In this document: one piece after another, positions 54,901-62,763 of the stretch
Layout of the letters: every line of letters starts with the position of its first letter
Position numbering within the stretch: the stretch's first letter is position 1
Assembly: GCF_013200955.2 (NCBI RefSeq)
Contig: NZ_CP053697.2
Coordinates: forward strand, 1,240,001-1,304,000
Source of the DNA: Pseudomonas campi
GTDB lineage: Bacteria > Pseudomonadota > Gammaproteobacteria > Pseudomonadales > Pseudomonadaceae
DNA: 64,000 bases
Direction: 5' to 3'
Made by a program: the position numbers and the translations under genes
Notes under the pieces: generated by a model
What the model saw: only the letters and a program-made list of their open reading frames with translations
What the model was told of the DNA's origin: nothing
The model's database searches: none

Positions 54901-55663
54901 GATCGAGCGCGAGCATTACCACGAGCACCTCACGCAGCTGGGTTTCACCGTCACCTCGGTGAGCAGTGCCGAGGCGGCGCGCCAGGCCTATGCGGAGCAA
55001 GGTTTCAGCGCCCTGGTGATCGACCTCGACCTGCCGGACCAGGATGGTTTCGAGTTGCTCGAGGCTATGGATCGGCAGCGCCCCCTGCAGGCGACTCAGG
55101 TGGTGATCAACACCGGCCTGGATATAACCCGCCAGGATCTGCAACGCCTGCGCCGGTACTCGGCTGTGGTGGTACGCAAGAGCGGCGACGATCTGGGCCC
55201 GCTGAGTGCTGCCCTGCAAGGCTTCCTGTCCGGCGTGCGCGAGCCGCAGAGCGACAGTTCCGGCCTGGCCGGCAAGCGCGTGCTGCTGGTGGATGACGAT
55301 ATTCGCAATATCTACGCGATGACCGCGTTGCTGGACGAGGTCGGCCTGGTCGTCACTCCGGCCAAGGATGGCGTGGAAGCCCTGGAACGCTTCGCGCGCC
55401 AGCCCTTCGATCTGGTGCTGATGGACATGGCGATGCCGCGCATGGACGGCTACACCGCCACGCGCCTGCTCAAGGAAGAACACGATTGTCGGATTCCGAT
55501 CATTGCCCTGACCGCTCATGCGATGAAGGGCGACCGCGAGAAATGCATCACCGCCGGGGCAGACGATTACCTGGCCAAACCGGTCAGCCGCCAGGAGTTG
55601 CTGGAGCACCTGCATCGCTGGTTGATCGAAGCCCCTCAACCCTTGCGGCAGGCGTTGGGATGA
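51911..55663 (+). CDS. CHASE-PAS-PAS hybrid sensor histidine kinase with three receiver domains
   Basis: A 1250-residue inner-membrane sensor kinase. TM1 about 15-38; periplasmic CHASE domain about 45-300; TM2 about 312-335; two PAS domains (357-475 and 478-596) that are close tandem copies; HisKA with His624 in NMSHELRTPLNS; HATPase with GTGLGLAITRQLVE; then three REC domains with phospho-acceptor Asp near 917, D1038 and D1172. The last REC is the most canonical. No Hpt domain. AGGAGAGCTC precedes the ATG. The next gene, 55 bases on, encodes a REC-GGDEF-EAL protein, a probable output partner. Confidence 0.94.
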   Translation: MDDTAPAISPRKPWIPLLVTVLLLAGLSVLVTWQWLVLGASNRDEQDARFALAVDGIEQSVRERMLAYEMVLRGMSGLMAGSSDVSHEEWQRAADQLQLQERYPGIQALSWGRYLRNSELEAFVQRERGNGRPEFQAYPPGPRDEYLIVDFINPLDWRNRRALGFDMYSEATRRQAISQARDSGEAVLTGPLKLRQEIEQDVQAGALLYLPVYRQNAPQTNIDERRAAVLGMVAGVFRMGDLMHGILGSSSELFWVELRDSQDAANPLLKAVSTDAHRPRFETQRTLNIYGRTWQLKVSSTPQYEQTLHNSSLSIGLGSGLLAALLLSLLIGGYLFLRERALTNNERLNQGVREREERFRLVIEASPNAIVLVDSHGRVAMINRQTELMFGYGREEILGQPVEKLLPESIRKAHVGMRENFQAAPEPRRMGGSRELFGQHREGRQIPLEVGLSPIRAGNEVLVQAVIIDISERKAAEERFRLVVEASPNAIVLVDGHGLVAMVNRQTEQMFGYSRDELLGQPVEQLLPESLRKMHPHLRESFTNDPSPRRMGGNRELFGQHRDGHLIPLEVGLSPLRSGTDVLVQAVIIDISERKAAEQRLREQAEQLALANRYKSEFLANMSHELRTPLNSILILSEQLKQNMAGNLTEKQVKHADIVYRAGNDLLQLINDVLDLAKIEAGRVQLKLEPLNVHDMLVELDSSLRPMAELKGLRLLNSMEPGVPRVIHTDRGRLHQILRNLLSNALKFTEAGEVELSISRSPTPLDDERETLQIVVRDTGIGIAPEQHERIFQAFQQIDGSTSRRFGGTGLGLAITRQLVEVLDGKISLESVPGQGSRFIVQLPVVALTQVEPDQPLSSAPVRSGQGPALLIIEDDLNFSAVIAEEAQVHGFSSVLCRSGKQAINLLQSERFVAVVLDILLPDISGWQIYRRLRSLAQYRDIPVHIISCVPQPQDWHEDGTRYLVKPIGRNDLEQVFVGLAGLGQTLRPLLLVEDVEIEREHYHEHLTQLGFTVTSVSSAEAARQAYAEQGFSALVIDLDLPDQDGFELLEAMDRQRPLQATQVVINTGLDITRQDLQRLRRYSAVVVRKSGDDLGPLSAALQGFLSGVREPQSDSSGLAGKRVLLVDDDIRNIYAMTALLDEVGLVVTPAKDGVEALERFARQPFDLVLMDMAMPRMDGYTATRLLKEEHDCRIPIIALTAHAMKGDREKCITAGADDYLAKPVSRQELLEHLHRWLIEAPQPLRQALG

Positions 55664-55718
55664 ACAGGGCGGAGAGGTTGCCGATGGTCTGTCGTGGGCC
55701 GCGCGCAAGGAGGTCGAG

Positions 55719-57854
55719 ATGGCGCAGTTAGAGCTCGATACGCAGGTGGATTCCCAGGTGCTGCTGGTGGTCGATGATCGTGAAGAAAACCTGGTGGCCA
55801 TGGAGGCCCTGCTCGGTGATGGCGAGTGGGATGTGCGCACCGTCAATTCCGGCGAGGCCGCCCTGCAGTGCATGATCGAGGAGCCGGTTGGCCTGGTCCT
55901 GCTGGATGTGCAGATGCCGAAGATGGATGGCTTCGAAGTCGCCCGCCTGATGCGTGGCAGCCCGCACACCCGGCATACGCCGATCATCTTCCTCTCGGCC
56001 ATCGCCCACACCGAAGATTCGGTGCTGCACGGTTATGCCATCGGCGCCGTGGACTTCATCCTCAAACCTTTCGATCCCAAGGTGTTGCGCCACAAGATCA
56101 GTGCCTTGCTCGAGCATGAACGCCATCGCCACGAGTTGCTCCAGCTCAGCCAGCAGCTGGACAGCGCGCGCGCCTTCAATGCCTCGGTGCTGGAGAATGC
56201 CTCCGAAGGCATCCTGGTGCTGGATCAGGATGGCCTGATCAGCTTCGCCAACCCGGCCATGGCGCAGATGCTCCACGGCGAAGTGGCCGACTTGCAGGGC
56301 ACCCAGCTGCTTTCCTACCTGCATGCACCGCAGATGCCGGCGGACTGGAAGATCTCTGAGTTCTACCTCAGCTGGCGGGCCGGCAAGACCTATCGCCTGC
56401 ATGATGCGGTGCTCAACACCTTCAGCGGCAGCTTCCTGCCGGTGGCGCTGTCCTGTTCACCGCTGCCGCAGTACCAGAACGCCATGGTGCTGATTGCCCT
56501 GGACATGTCGGTGGTGAGCAACCTGCATGCCCAGCTCGAGTCGCAGGCGATCACCGATGCGCTGACCGGCCTGTACAACCGCCGCGGCTTCAATCAGGCC
56601 CTGGAAGCGGCGCTGTCGCGCATCGACCGCAGCGGCAAGCGCATGGCCGTGCTCTATCTCGACCTGGACGGCTTCAAGCGGGTCAACGACTCGCTGGGGC
56701 ATGCCGCTGGCGACGAGATCCTGCGCACGGTGGCCGAGCAGCTGAAGACCTGCCTGCGTCCTTACGACATCCTCGCGCGCATGGGCGGCGACGAGTTCAC
56801 CGCGCTGCTCGATTCGCTGGACCATCCGGAGGATGCGGCGCGGGTGGCGGAGAAGCTGATCGAGCTGGTGTCGGTGCGGCACAAGGTCGATGGCGTCGAG
56901 TTCACCCTGGGGGCCAGCGTCGGTATCGCCTGCTTCCCCGAGTGCGGGCAGACCGTCGATGGCCTGCTGCGTGCAGCGGACATGGCCATGTACGAAGCCA
57001 AGCGCGCCGGGCGCCAGCAGTACCGCTTCTTCTCCCCGGAAATGAATGGCCGCGCGCGCTCGCGGCTGATGCTCGAGGAGAGCCTGCGCACGGCTATCGA
57101 CCAAGACGATTTCGTCCTCGTCTACCAGCCGCAGATTGACCTGGCCAGCGGCCGCCTGCGCGGCTTCGAGGCGTTGCTGCGCTGGCAGCACCGGGTCGCC
57201 GGTACCATTGCGCCGGGCGTGTTCATTCCGCTACTGGAGGAAACCCGGCTGATCAACCGCCTGGGTGATTGGATCTTCCAGCGTGGTATCCAGCAGTGCC
57301 GTGACTGGCGCCCGCAATTCGGCGAGGACCTGCTGCTCAGTCTCAACGTCAGTCCGGTGCAGTTCAGCATGCCGCAGCTGGTCGGAGACCTGCGCCGGGT
57401 GCTGGAGAGCCATCAGCTCAAACCGTCACAGCTGGAAGTGGAAGTCACCGAGAGTGCACTGATGCAGGATCTCGACACCACCCGCGAGCAATTGCGCCAG
57501 CTGCGCGAGCTGGGTGTGCGCATCGCCATCGACGATTTCGGCACCGGCTATTCGTCGCTGGCCTACCTGCGCCATTTCGAGCTGGATACGCTGAAGATCG
57601 ATCGCCTGTTCATCTCCAACATGCTCGACTCCCCGAAGGATGCGGCCATCGTCAGCACCATCATCGACCTGGGTCATCACCTCGGTCTGGAGATCATTGC
57701 CGAAGGGGTGGAGACCATCGCCCAGCGCGACTGGTTGATCGCCCATCAGTGCAGCACCATGCAGGGGTTTCTGGTGGCGCCGGGGTTATCGGTGGAGAAG
57801 GCCGGGGCATTTCCGCCCCAGCTCGATTGGACGACCTGGGCGCCAGAGGCCTGA
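55719..57854 (+). CDS. Response regulator with REC-PAS-GGDEF-EAL (c-di-GMP turnover)
   Basis: A 711-residue cytosolic protein. REC (about 8-125) has Asp63 in LLDVQMPKMDG and the switch Lys in LKPFD. A PAS-like domain covers about 150-265. GGDEF is intact at 356-360 with the inhibitory RxxD site R347-D350 five residues before it. EAL is intact at E484-L486, with NVSPVQF, VTES, IDDFGTGYSS, KIDRLF and EGVE. Both diguanylate cyclase and phosphodiesterase sites therefore look active. AAGGAGGTCGAG is a perfect ribosome binding site. Its stop directly abuts the stop of the convergent acyltransferase gene. Confidence 0.95.
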   Translation: MAQLELDTQVDSQVLLVVDDREENLVAMEALLGDGEWDVRTVNSGEAALQCMIEEPVGLVLLDVQMPKMDGFEVARLMRGSPHTRHTPIIFLSAIAHTEDSVLHGYAIGAVDFILKPFDPKVLRHKISALLEHERHRHELLQLSQQLDSARAFNASVLENASEGILVLDQDGLISFANPAMAQMLHGEVADLQGTQLLSYLHAPQMPADWKISEFYLSWRAGKTYRLHDAVLNTFSGSFLPVALSCSPLPQYQNAMVLIALDMSVVSNLHAQLESQAITDALTGLYNRRGFNQALEAALSRIDRSGKRMAVLYLDLDGFKRVNDSLGHAAGDEILRTVAEQLKTCLRPYDILARMGGDEFTALLDSLDHPEDAARVAEKLIELVSVRHKVDGVEFTLGASVGIACFPECGQTVDGLLRAADMAMYEAKRAGRQQYRFFSPEMNGRARSRLMLEESLRTAIDQDDFVLVYQPQIDLASGRLRGFEALLRWQHRVAGTIAPGVFIPLLEETRLINRLGDWIFQRGIQQCRDWRPQFGEDLLLSLNVSPVQFSMPQLVGDLRRVLESHQLKPSQLEVEVTESALMQDLDTTREQLRQLRELGVRIAIDDFGTGYSSLAYLRHFELDTLKIDRLFISNMLDSPKDAAIVSTIIDLGHHLGLEIIAEGVETIAQRDWLIAHQCSTMQGFLVAPGLSVEKAGAFPPQLDWTTWAPEA

Positions 57855-58766
57855 TTACCGGCGGGTGGCCGGGAACTCCTGGTGCAACTGCGCCAGCTTG
57901 GCATCCTTGGCTTCCCAGAGCTGGTTGACCCACTGTTGGAAGGACAGTCGGTAGGCCTCATCCTGGTCATAGTTCTGGCCGATGAACTCGGCCGGAATCT
58001 GCAGCTCCTCGAAACGCACCACCACCTTCTGCAGCCTGCCGCACAGCAGATCCCAGAAGCCTGGGCTGCCGCCTGGGTAATGGATGGTCACGTTGATGAT
58101 CGAGTGCAGTTGCTCGCCCATGGCATCCAGCACGAAGGCGATGCCGCCGGCCTTGGGCTTGAGCAGGTACTGGAAGGCCGAGCCCTGTTGATCATGCTTG
58201 GCCTGGGTGAAGCGAGTGCCTTCGAGGAAGTTGAATACCGAAACCGGATTGGTCTTGTAGCGCTCGCAGGCCTTGCGTGTGGTGGCCAGGTCCTGGCCGA
58301 GCTTCTCCGGGTGCTTGGCCAGGTAGGCCTTGGAGTAGCGCTTCATGAAGGGGAACTCCAGCGCCCACCAGCACAGGCCGATCACTGGCACCCAGATCAG
58401 CTCCTGCTTGAGGAAGAACTTGAGCAGCGGCATGCGCCGGTTCAGCTGGTACTGCAGCACCAGGATATCGACCCAACTCTGGTGGTTGCTGGTTACCAGG
58501 TAGGAGTGCTGGAGGTCGAAGTTCTGCGCACCGGCGACATCCCAGTGGGTGCGGCAGACCAGGTTCATCCAGAACTTGTTGACGCTGATCCAGAACTCGC
58601 CGATGCCGTGCATGACGGAACGCAGGCCGCGCTGGATCGCCGGCACCGGCAGGAGCAGCTTGAGCAGCGCCACGGCGAACAGCGGCCAGCAGCAGATGAG
58701 GGTGTTCAGGGCCAGCATCAGGCCGGCAACCAGGCCACGTAGCGGGGCAGGCAGAAAGTGCAGCAT
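57855..58766 (-). CDS. PlsC-like acyltransferase (YihG family)
   Basis: A membrane-bound 1-acylglycerol-3-phosphate-type acyltransferase of 303 residues. An N-terminal hydrophobic segment (about 10-40), then the catalytic NHQSWVD (NHx4D motif I) and FLEGTRFT (motif III). Closest known relatives are YihG/YihG-like acyltransferases of unclear acceptor. The start at 58766 follows CAGGAGGCTCAC. The 285-base upstream region ends with a repeat copy on the hopJ stop. Confidence 0.9.
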   Translation of the reverse strand: MLHFLPAPLRGLVAGLMLALNTLICCWPLFAVALLKLLLPVPAIQRGLRSVMHGIGEFWISVNKFWMNLVCRTHWDVAGAQNFDLQHSYLVTSNHQSWVDILVLQYQLNRRMPLLKFFLKQELIWVPVIGLCWWALEFPFMKRYSKAYLAKHPEKLGQDLATTRKACERYKTNPVSVFNFLEGTRFTQAKHDQQGSAFQYLLKPKAGGIAFVLDAMGEQLHSIINVTIHYPGGSPGFWDLLCGRLQKVVVRFEELQIPAEFIGQNYDQDEAYRLSFQQWVNQLWEAKDAKLAQLHQEFPATRR

Positions 58767-58999
58767 GGGGGCGTGAGCCTCCTGACAGTGGGGGCATTCT
58801 GTGTGCCCCGGATCGGTCGGGTTACCTGCGGCAGTTCCCTTGCACAAGGCGGTCGGCTGCCAAGGTTAACGCTTGTACACTGACCGGCAAGCGCTGGCTT
58901 TGACTTATGGGTCAATCGGCCCGGCGCATTTCGCCGCTTTCAGCCGGGGCGGATTCTAGCGCAAGCCTCTCGTTGGGCGGGTGAAACTGCGTTGCTGGT

Positions 59000-59055
59000 G
59001 GGGCCTTTTTTAACGCCGTATGCCGCGACTCAGGAGATCGTAAACAGGTTCTCAG
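59000..59055. repeat. CTGAGAACCTG repeat, end-only copy on the HopJ-family stop
   Basis: The minus strand reads CTGAGAACCTGTTTACGATC from 59055; the 56 bases closely match the right end of the element at 61752-61954 (including AACGC..TATG..CGCGA.TCAGGAGATCGTAA). There is no left-end counterpart nearby. The TGA of the HopJ-family gene (59054-59052) lies within it. Confidence 0.8.
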
Positions 59056-59390
59056 GCCTTGCGCGTGAGCGGCTGATGCTCAAACTGCACGCCGTGCAGG
59101 CCGGTGTCCTGCAGGGCGCGAATATTGCCGTGGTCGCTGCCGTCCGGGCTGGCTAGCACGGCACGGTAGTGCTCGCCAAAGGCGCGCAGGGTTTCTTCCA
59201 GGCTCAAACCTTCGAGCAGGGCCAGGCCGAGGGTCTTGCAGGAGCCTTCATTCTGGCCGCTGGCGTTGTCCACGCTGCCGTTGCGAAAGGCGCTGGGCTG
59301 GTAGTCGTAGTGCGCGGCGATAAAGGCCAGGGTCTCGGCAAACAGGAACTGCTCGCTGTGCAGGCGGGCGCGGAAGTCTTGCAGGTTCAT
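59052..59390 (-). CDS. HopJ-family protein
   Basis: A 112-residue cytosolic protein with the HopJ family pattern: AETLAFIAAHYDYQPSAFRNG, then NEGSCKTLGLALLEGLSLEETL and FGEHYRAVL, plus a terminal GLHGVQFEHQPL. The family is widespread in free-living bacteria, so the type III effector name is historical. The ATG overlaps the DUF1244 stop as ATGA, so they are coupled. The stop codon is inside a repeat. Confidence 0.88.
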   Translation of the reverse strand: MNLQDFRARLHSEQFLFAETLAFIAAHYDYQPSAFRNGSVDNASGQNEGSCKTLGLALLEGLSLEETLRAFGEHYRAVLASPDGSDHGNIRALQDTGLHGVQFEHQPLTRKA

Positions 59391-59680
59391 CAGTTTTTTC
59401 CCTTGGCGAAGGCGGCCTGTTGTGCGGCGCTGGCTTCTTTCTGGTGTTTGGCTTTCCACTCGGCATACGGCATGCCGTAGATCTCTTCGCGGGCCTGTTC
59501 GACGCTGATTTCCACTTCGAGGTCGTCGGCGGCGGCCTTGTACCATTTGGACAGGCAGTTGCGGCAGAAGCCTGCCAGGTTCATCAGGTCGATGTTCTGC
59601 ACATCGGGGCGCGAACGCAGGTGCTGGACCAGGGTGCGAAAGGCGGCGGCTTCGAGTTCGAGGCGTTGTTGTTCAGTCAT
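59390..59680 (-). CDS. DUF1244 family protein
   Basis: A 96-residue protein with the conserved DUF1244 core: AAFRTLVQHLRSRPDVQNIDLMN, then GFCRNCLSKWY and YGMPYAEWK. The CRNC pair may bind metal (inference). The start at 59680 (MTEQQRLELE) follows CGGGAGCCCGCC. Function unknown; it is paired with the HopJ-family gene downstream and sits near folX in related genomes, from memory. Confidence 0.85.
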   Translation of the reverse strand: MTEQQRLELEAAAFRTLVQHLRSRPDVQNIDLMNLAGFCRNCLSKWYKAAADDLEVEISVEQAREEIYGMPYAEWKAKHQKEASAAQQAAFAKGKN

Positions 59681-59774
59681 GGCGGGCTCCCGGACGACGA
59701 TGGAGGCGCAGATGATAGAAGGCCGGAACAGGCCCGGCAACGCCCGCCGCCGCTCCGGCTGCGGGCGTTTGGAC

Positions 59775-60146
59775 TCAGCGCTGGGCGGCGAGGGTGATCG
59801 ACACCGACTCGGCGAAGCGCAGGGCATGCAGTTTGTCGACTTCCACTTCGGCGTAGTGCACGGCCGGGTTACTCATCACCAGGTCGAGGATTTCCTGGGT
59901 CAGGCGTTCGAGCAGGGCGAAGCGGTTTTCCTCGACGTGGCGGATCACCGCCTTGGTAATGGTGCGATAGTTCAGCGCGTGGTCGATGTCGTTGTCACGC
60001 ACCGCCTCGTCGGCCGGGTAGAGGATGGTCAGGTTGATCAGCACATCCTGCTTGTTGAGAATTTCCTCTTCCTTGATGCCGATATAGGTACGCAGGCGCA
60101 GATCCTTGACGCGGATACGCGCCATGCCGGGGTCCAGGCGTGGCAT
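59775..60146 (-). CDS. folX: Dihydroneopterin triphosphate 2'-epimerase (FolX)
   Basis: A 123-residue T-fold enzyme of the FolB/FolX type: [20 protein letters not shown], then [24 protein letters not shown] and the Lys in [13 protein letters not shown]. It epimerises dihydroneopterin triphosphate to the monapterin form. The C-terminal pattern and its position next to folE favour FolX over FolB. Its ATG directly follows the folE stop with no gap. Together with the upstream reductase it gives the tetrahydromonapterin route, known to supply phenylalanine hydroxylase in Pseudomonas. Confidence 0.88.
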   Translation of the reverse strand: MPRLDPGMARIRVKDLRLRTYIGIKEEEILNKQDVLINLTILYPADEAVRDNDIDHALNYRTITKAVIRHVEENRFALLERLTQEILDLVMSNPAVHYAEVEVDKLHALRFAESVSITLAAQR

Positions 60147-60707
60147 TTACTTGCTCCGTCCGATCAGTTGCAGGAATTCCTGGCGAGTGTTGCAGGACTC
60201 GCGGAAGGCACCCAGCATAACCGAGCTGCTCATCACCGAGTTCTGCTTTTCCACCCCACGCATCATCATGCACATGTGCTTGGCCTCGATCACCACGGCC
60301 ACGCCGGCGGCATGGGTGACACTCTGGATGGCGTCGGCGATCTGCTTGGTCAGGTTCTCCTGGATCTGCAGGCGTCGTGCGTACATGTCGACGATACGCG
60401 CCACCTTCGACAGGCCAAGCACCTTGCCGGTGGGGATGTAGGCGACATGCGCCTTGCCGATGAAGGGCAGCAGGTGGTGCTCGCACAGCGAGTACAGCTC
60501 GATGTCGCGGACGATCACCATCTCGTCGTTATCGGAGGCGAACAGCGCGCCGTTGACGATCTCGTCCAGCGACTGCTGGTAGCCATGGCAAAGGTACTGC
60601 ATGGCCTTGGCGGCACGCTTGGGCGTATCTAGCAGGCCCTCGCGCTCGGGGTTTTCGCCCACGCCAATGAGAATTTCACGGTAGTGCTGCGGCAGTTGCG
60701 GATTCAT
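60147..60707 (-). CDS. folE: GTP cyclohydrolase I (FolE)
   Basis: First step of pterin and folate synthesis, from GTP to dihydroneopterin triphosphate. 186 residues; zinc site C/H in [21 protein letters not shown] and the later Cys, with [10 protein letters not shown] and [10 protein letters not shown]. It lies 21 bases downstream of the SDR gene and touches folX. It may be one of several FolE copies, as pseudomonads often carry more than one. Confidence 0.95.
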   Translation of the reverse strand: MNPQLPQHYREILIGVGENPEREGLLDTPKRAAKAMQYLCHGYQQSLDEIVNGALFASDNDEMVIVRDIELYSLCEHHLLPFIGKAHVAYIPTGKVLGLSKVARIVDMYARRLQIQENLTKQIADAIQSVTHAAGVAVVIEAKHMCMMMRGVEKQNSVMSSSVMLGAFRESCNTRQEFLQLIGRSK

Positions 60708-60728
60708 ATAAAGCCCTCACGGCGCCCC

Positions 60729-61439
60729 TCAGACGAGGTGGCGACCGCCATTGACGGCAAGCGTGGTGCCGGTGACATAAGGATTGTCGAGCAGGTAGCG
60801 CAAGCTCTGGTAGATGACCTCGGCACCGGGTTCGATACCCAGCGCGGATTCGGCCAGGCGCTTGGCACGGTAGGCCGGGTCATCGCCTTCGTTGAACTGG
60901 ATCAGCGCCGGGGCGATGCCGTTGACCTTGATCGCCGGGGCGAAGCGCGCGGCGAAGGACAGGGTCAGGTTGTCCAGGCCGGCTTTGCTGGCGCAGTAGG
61001 CCGGGCGCTTGGCACTGCCGGCGCGGACCACGTCATCGCTGATATGGATGATGTCGGCAGGCGTGCTGCGGCGCAGCAACGGCTCGCAGTGCAGATTGAT
61101 CAGGTACGGCGCGAGCATGTGCACGTTGACCATCTGCTGAAACACGGCAGCTTCGTTGCCGGGTGTCTCGGTCAGCCAGTCGGAAGCGTTGTGCACGATC
61201 GCACGCAGGCTGTCGGTGTGGCTTTTCAGGGTTTCGATGAAAGCCAGGATGCCGGCTTCGCTGGCGAAGTCGGCTGGCAAGGTCAGTGCACCACGCTCAC
61301 GCAGCAGCTCAAGGCCGGGACGTTCGCTGCGGTAGCTGACGATCACCGCTTGTCCGCTTTCGAGCAGGCGCAGCGCACAGTGCAGGCCGAGACGCTGGCT
61401 GGCACCGGTGAGCAGAATAGGGGCGGCGGAACCGCTCAT
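60729..61439 (-). CDS. folM: FolM-like dihydromonapterin reductase (short-chain dehydrogenase)
   Basis: A 236-residue NAD(P)H-dependent SDR. The cofactor motif is TGASQRLG (TGxxxRxG style), followed by VHNASDW and the active site YCASKAGLDNL. The TGxxxRLG and VNGIAPALIQF pattern fits FolM, which reduces dihydromonapterin and dihydrofolate. The start at 61439 is supported by GCGAGGCATCC upstream. It heads folM-folE-folX. A TTGTACAA palindrome and a TATAAC box lie in its promoter region. Confidence 0.85.
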   Translation of the reverse strand: MSGSAAPILLTGASQRLGLHCALRLLESGQAVIVSYRSERPGLELLRERGALTLPADFASEAGILAFIETLKSHTDSLRAIVHNASDWLTETPGNEAAVFQQMVNVHMLAPYLINLHCEPLLRRSTPADIIHISDDVVRAGSAKRPAYCASKAGLDNLTLSFAARFAPAIKVNGIAPALIQFNEGDDPAYRAKRLAESALGIEPGAEVIYQSLRYLLDNPYVTGTTLAVNGGRHLV

Positions 61440-61510
61440 GGATGCCTCGCAGATAGGAGGGTGAAGTGGCAGCCCGGGCATGTGAAACAGGCTGTCGATG
61501 ACAGGGTAAA

Positions 61511-61537
61511 GTTATACCAGCTACTGACTTTGTACAA
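61511..61537 (-). promoter_or_regulatory. folM promoter with TTGTACAA palindrome
   Basis: Minus strand TTGTAC (61537-61532) followed by 15 bases and TATAAC (61516-61511). TTGTACAA at 61530-61537 is a palindrome of the TGTACA type used by LitR/CarH regulators. The short spacer suggests regulated use. Confidence 0.4.
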
Positions 61538-61642
61538 CCATGCGCAGTTTGTGGGGATGCCTTTTTCTGTCTTATTAATCTGTAACTATATGATATATAA
61601 AGGTGTTAATAGATTGATGTGGATTTCATCTGCATATGATCG

Positions 61643-61667
61643 TGTACAGCTTTTCGGTCTATGTACA
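61643..61667. promoter_or_regulatory. Paired TGTACAGCTT direct repeat upstream of folM
   Basis: TGTACAGCTT at 61643 and again at 61662, 19 bases apart on the same strand. The same 10-mer forms the operator arms at 63952-63982. It lies in an AT-rich stretch (61570-61680). Candidate binding site of the LitR-like regulator. Confidence 0.45.
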
Positions 61668-61751
61668 GCTTGTGTAGATAGGCGCACCTGCAGCACGGGT
61701 CCCGCGATGGCGGTTCTGCCGGCCTCCGCCGCAGGGCTTTGCCTTTATCGG

Positions 61752-61954
61752 CTCAGAACCTGTTTACGATCTTCTGAATTAGAGCCAGACAAGGAAAAAA
61801 CGGCCGAGGAAGCGCAGTTTACGAGCTGTAAATGAGCATGACTCGTTGCACTCGCCCTTCGGGTCGCGCTAAAGCGCGTTAGCGGCAGGCCGCTTGCCGA
61901 GGCGTTTTTAACGCGGTATGGCCGCGAGTCAGGAGATCGTAAGCAGGTTCTCAG
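61752..61954. repeat. 203-bp MITE-like element, CTGAGAACCTG family
   Basis: Terminal inverted repeats of 21 bases: CTCAGAACCTGTTTACGATC at 61752-61772 and its near-complement at 61934-61954 (two mismatches). The inner sequence has small hairpins and no gene. The right end contains the TGA of the ABM-domain gene (61953-61951). The rest of the 511-base gap 61440-61950 is the folM promoter region and an AT-rich tract. Confidence 0.82.
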
Positions 61955-62517
61955 CGTACCTGCAGGGCCGGGTCTGTTGGCGCAGAGGTTTTGCGCGCTT
62001 GCAGCCAGGGGGCGAGCAGTCGGGTCGACAGCGGGATGAACCAGTAGGTCATCAGGGGCGTCAGCGTCAGGGTGCTGAGCAGTACGCGCACGGTCAGCGA
62101 CAGGTCGTCTAGCCACCCGCCGAACAGCAGGTTGAAGCCCAGCGATACGGGGAAGAACGCCAGCCAGATAGCCACGCTCTGCTTCCAGCGCGGCGGTTGG
62201 CGCAGGCTGTTGCCGAACCAGGCGTCGAGGCCCTGGATGCGCCGCTCCTGCGGGTCGGCGAACAGGCCGCTGCCGCGCTGCAGCCAGGCGCGGCGCGAGG
62301 CCGAGTGTTCCCAGGCCGCGAGCGTGGCCTGGTCGGCGAAGCGAAAGACGATCTGGAATTCGTCGTCGCCTGCCGGTGGTGCCAGGACGCCGGAGCCCAG
62401 GTACCCAGCGAAATCGGCGGCGAGCAGCTGGCCTTCATGCAGCCAGGTGCGGAATTCGGGGAAGCGCTCGCGATGGACGCGGCGGGCCACCATCAGGGTG
62501 ACGGGATCAGCAGACAT
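61951..62517 (-). CDS. Antibiotic biosynthesis monooxygenase (ABM) domain protein with C-terminal membrane hairpin
   Basis: A 188-residue protein. Residues 1-95 form an ABM-like ferredoxin fold (VTLMVARRVHRERFPEFRTWLHE, then FADQATLAAWEHSASRRAWL). After a linker (QPPRWKQSVAIW) come two membrane helices (about 118-140 and 148-172) with Pro/Leu-rich sequence. This membrane-anchored arrangement is found in a family of unknown function. The start at 62517 follows AAGGAGATACACA. Divergent from the MerR gene. Confidence 0.82.
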   Translation of the reverse strand: MSADPVTLMVARRVHRERFPEFRTWLHEGQLLAADFAGYLGSGVLAPPAGDDEFQIVFRFADQATLAAWEHSASRRAWLQRGSGLFADPQERRIQGLDAWFGNSLRQPPRWKQSVAIWLAFFPVSLGFNLLFGGWLDDLSLTVRVLLSTLTLTPLMTYWFIPLSTRLLAPWLQARKTSAPTDPALQVR

Positions 62518-62763
62518 TGTGTATCTCCTTGCAGCGAACGCCGGCCCGGATAGGGCTGGCGCATCACGCAGCACCGGGGTGATGGCACTGCGCAAAATGA
62601 CAGGCGCGATTATTCCGGTTTTTGCCGATTACGCCAGAGGGTTGCCTGCCGTTGGTCGCCAGTAGAACGCGTTGCGGGCTCTGCACCGCATGTGGCCTGG
62701 GCATTTCAGGCCTGGGCCCTGCCTGAGGTACACTGCGGGCATTCTCTTTCGGCGATTCATTCC

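Noticed and set aside
59052..59390. Type III secretion effector HopJ
   Set aside because: The family is common in bacteria without type III secretion; the gene sits with DUF1244 and pterin genes and no secretion genes or hrp box are present.
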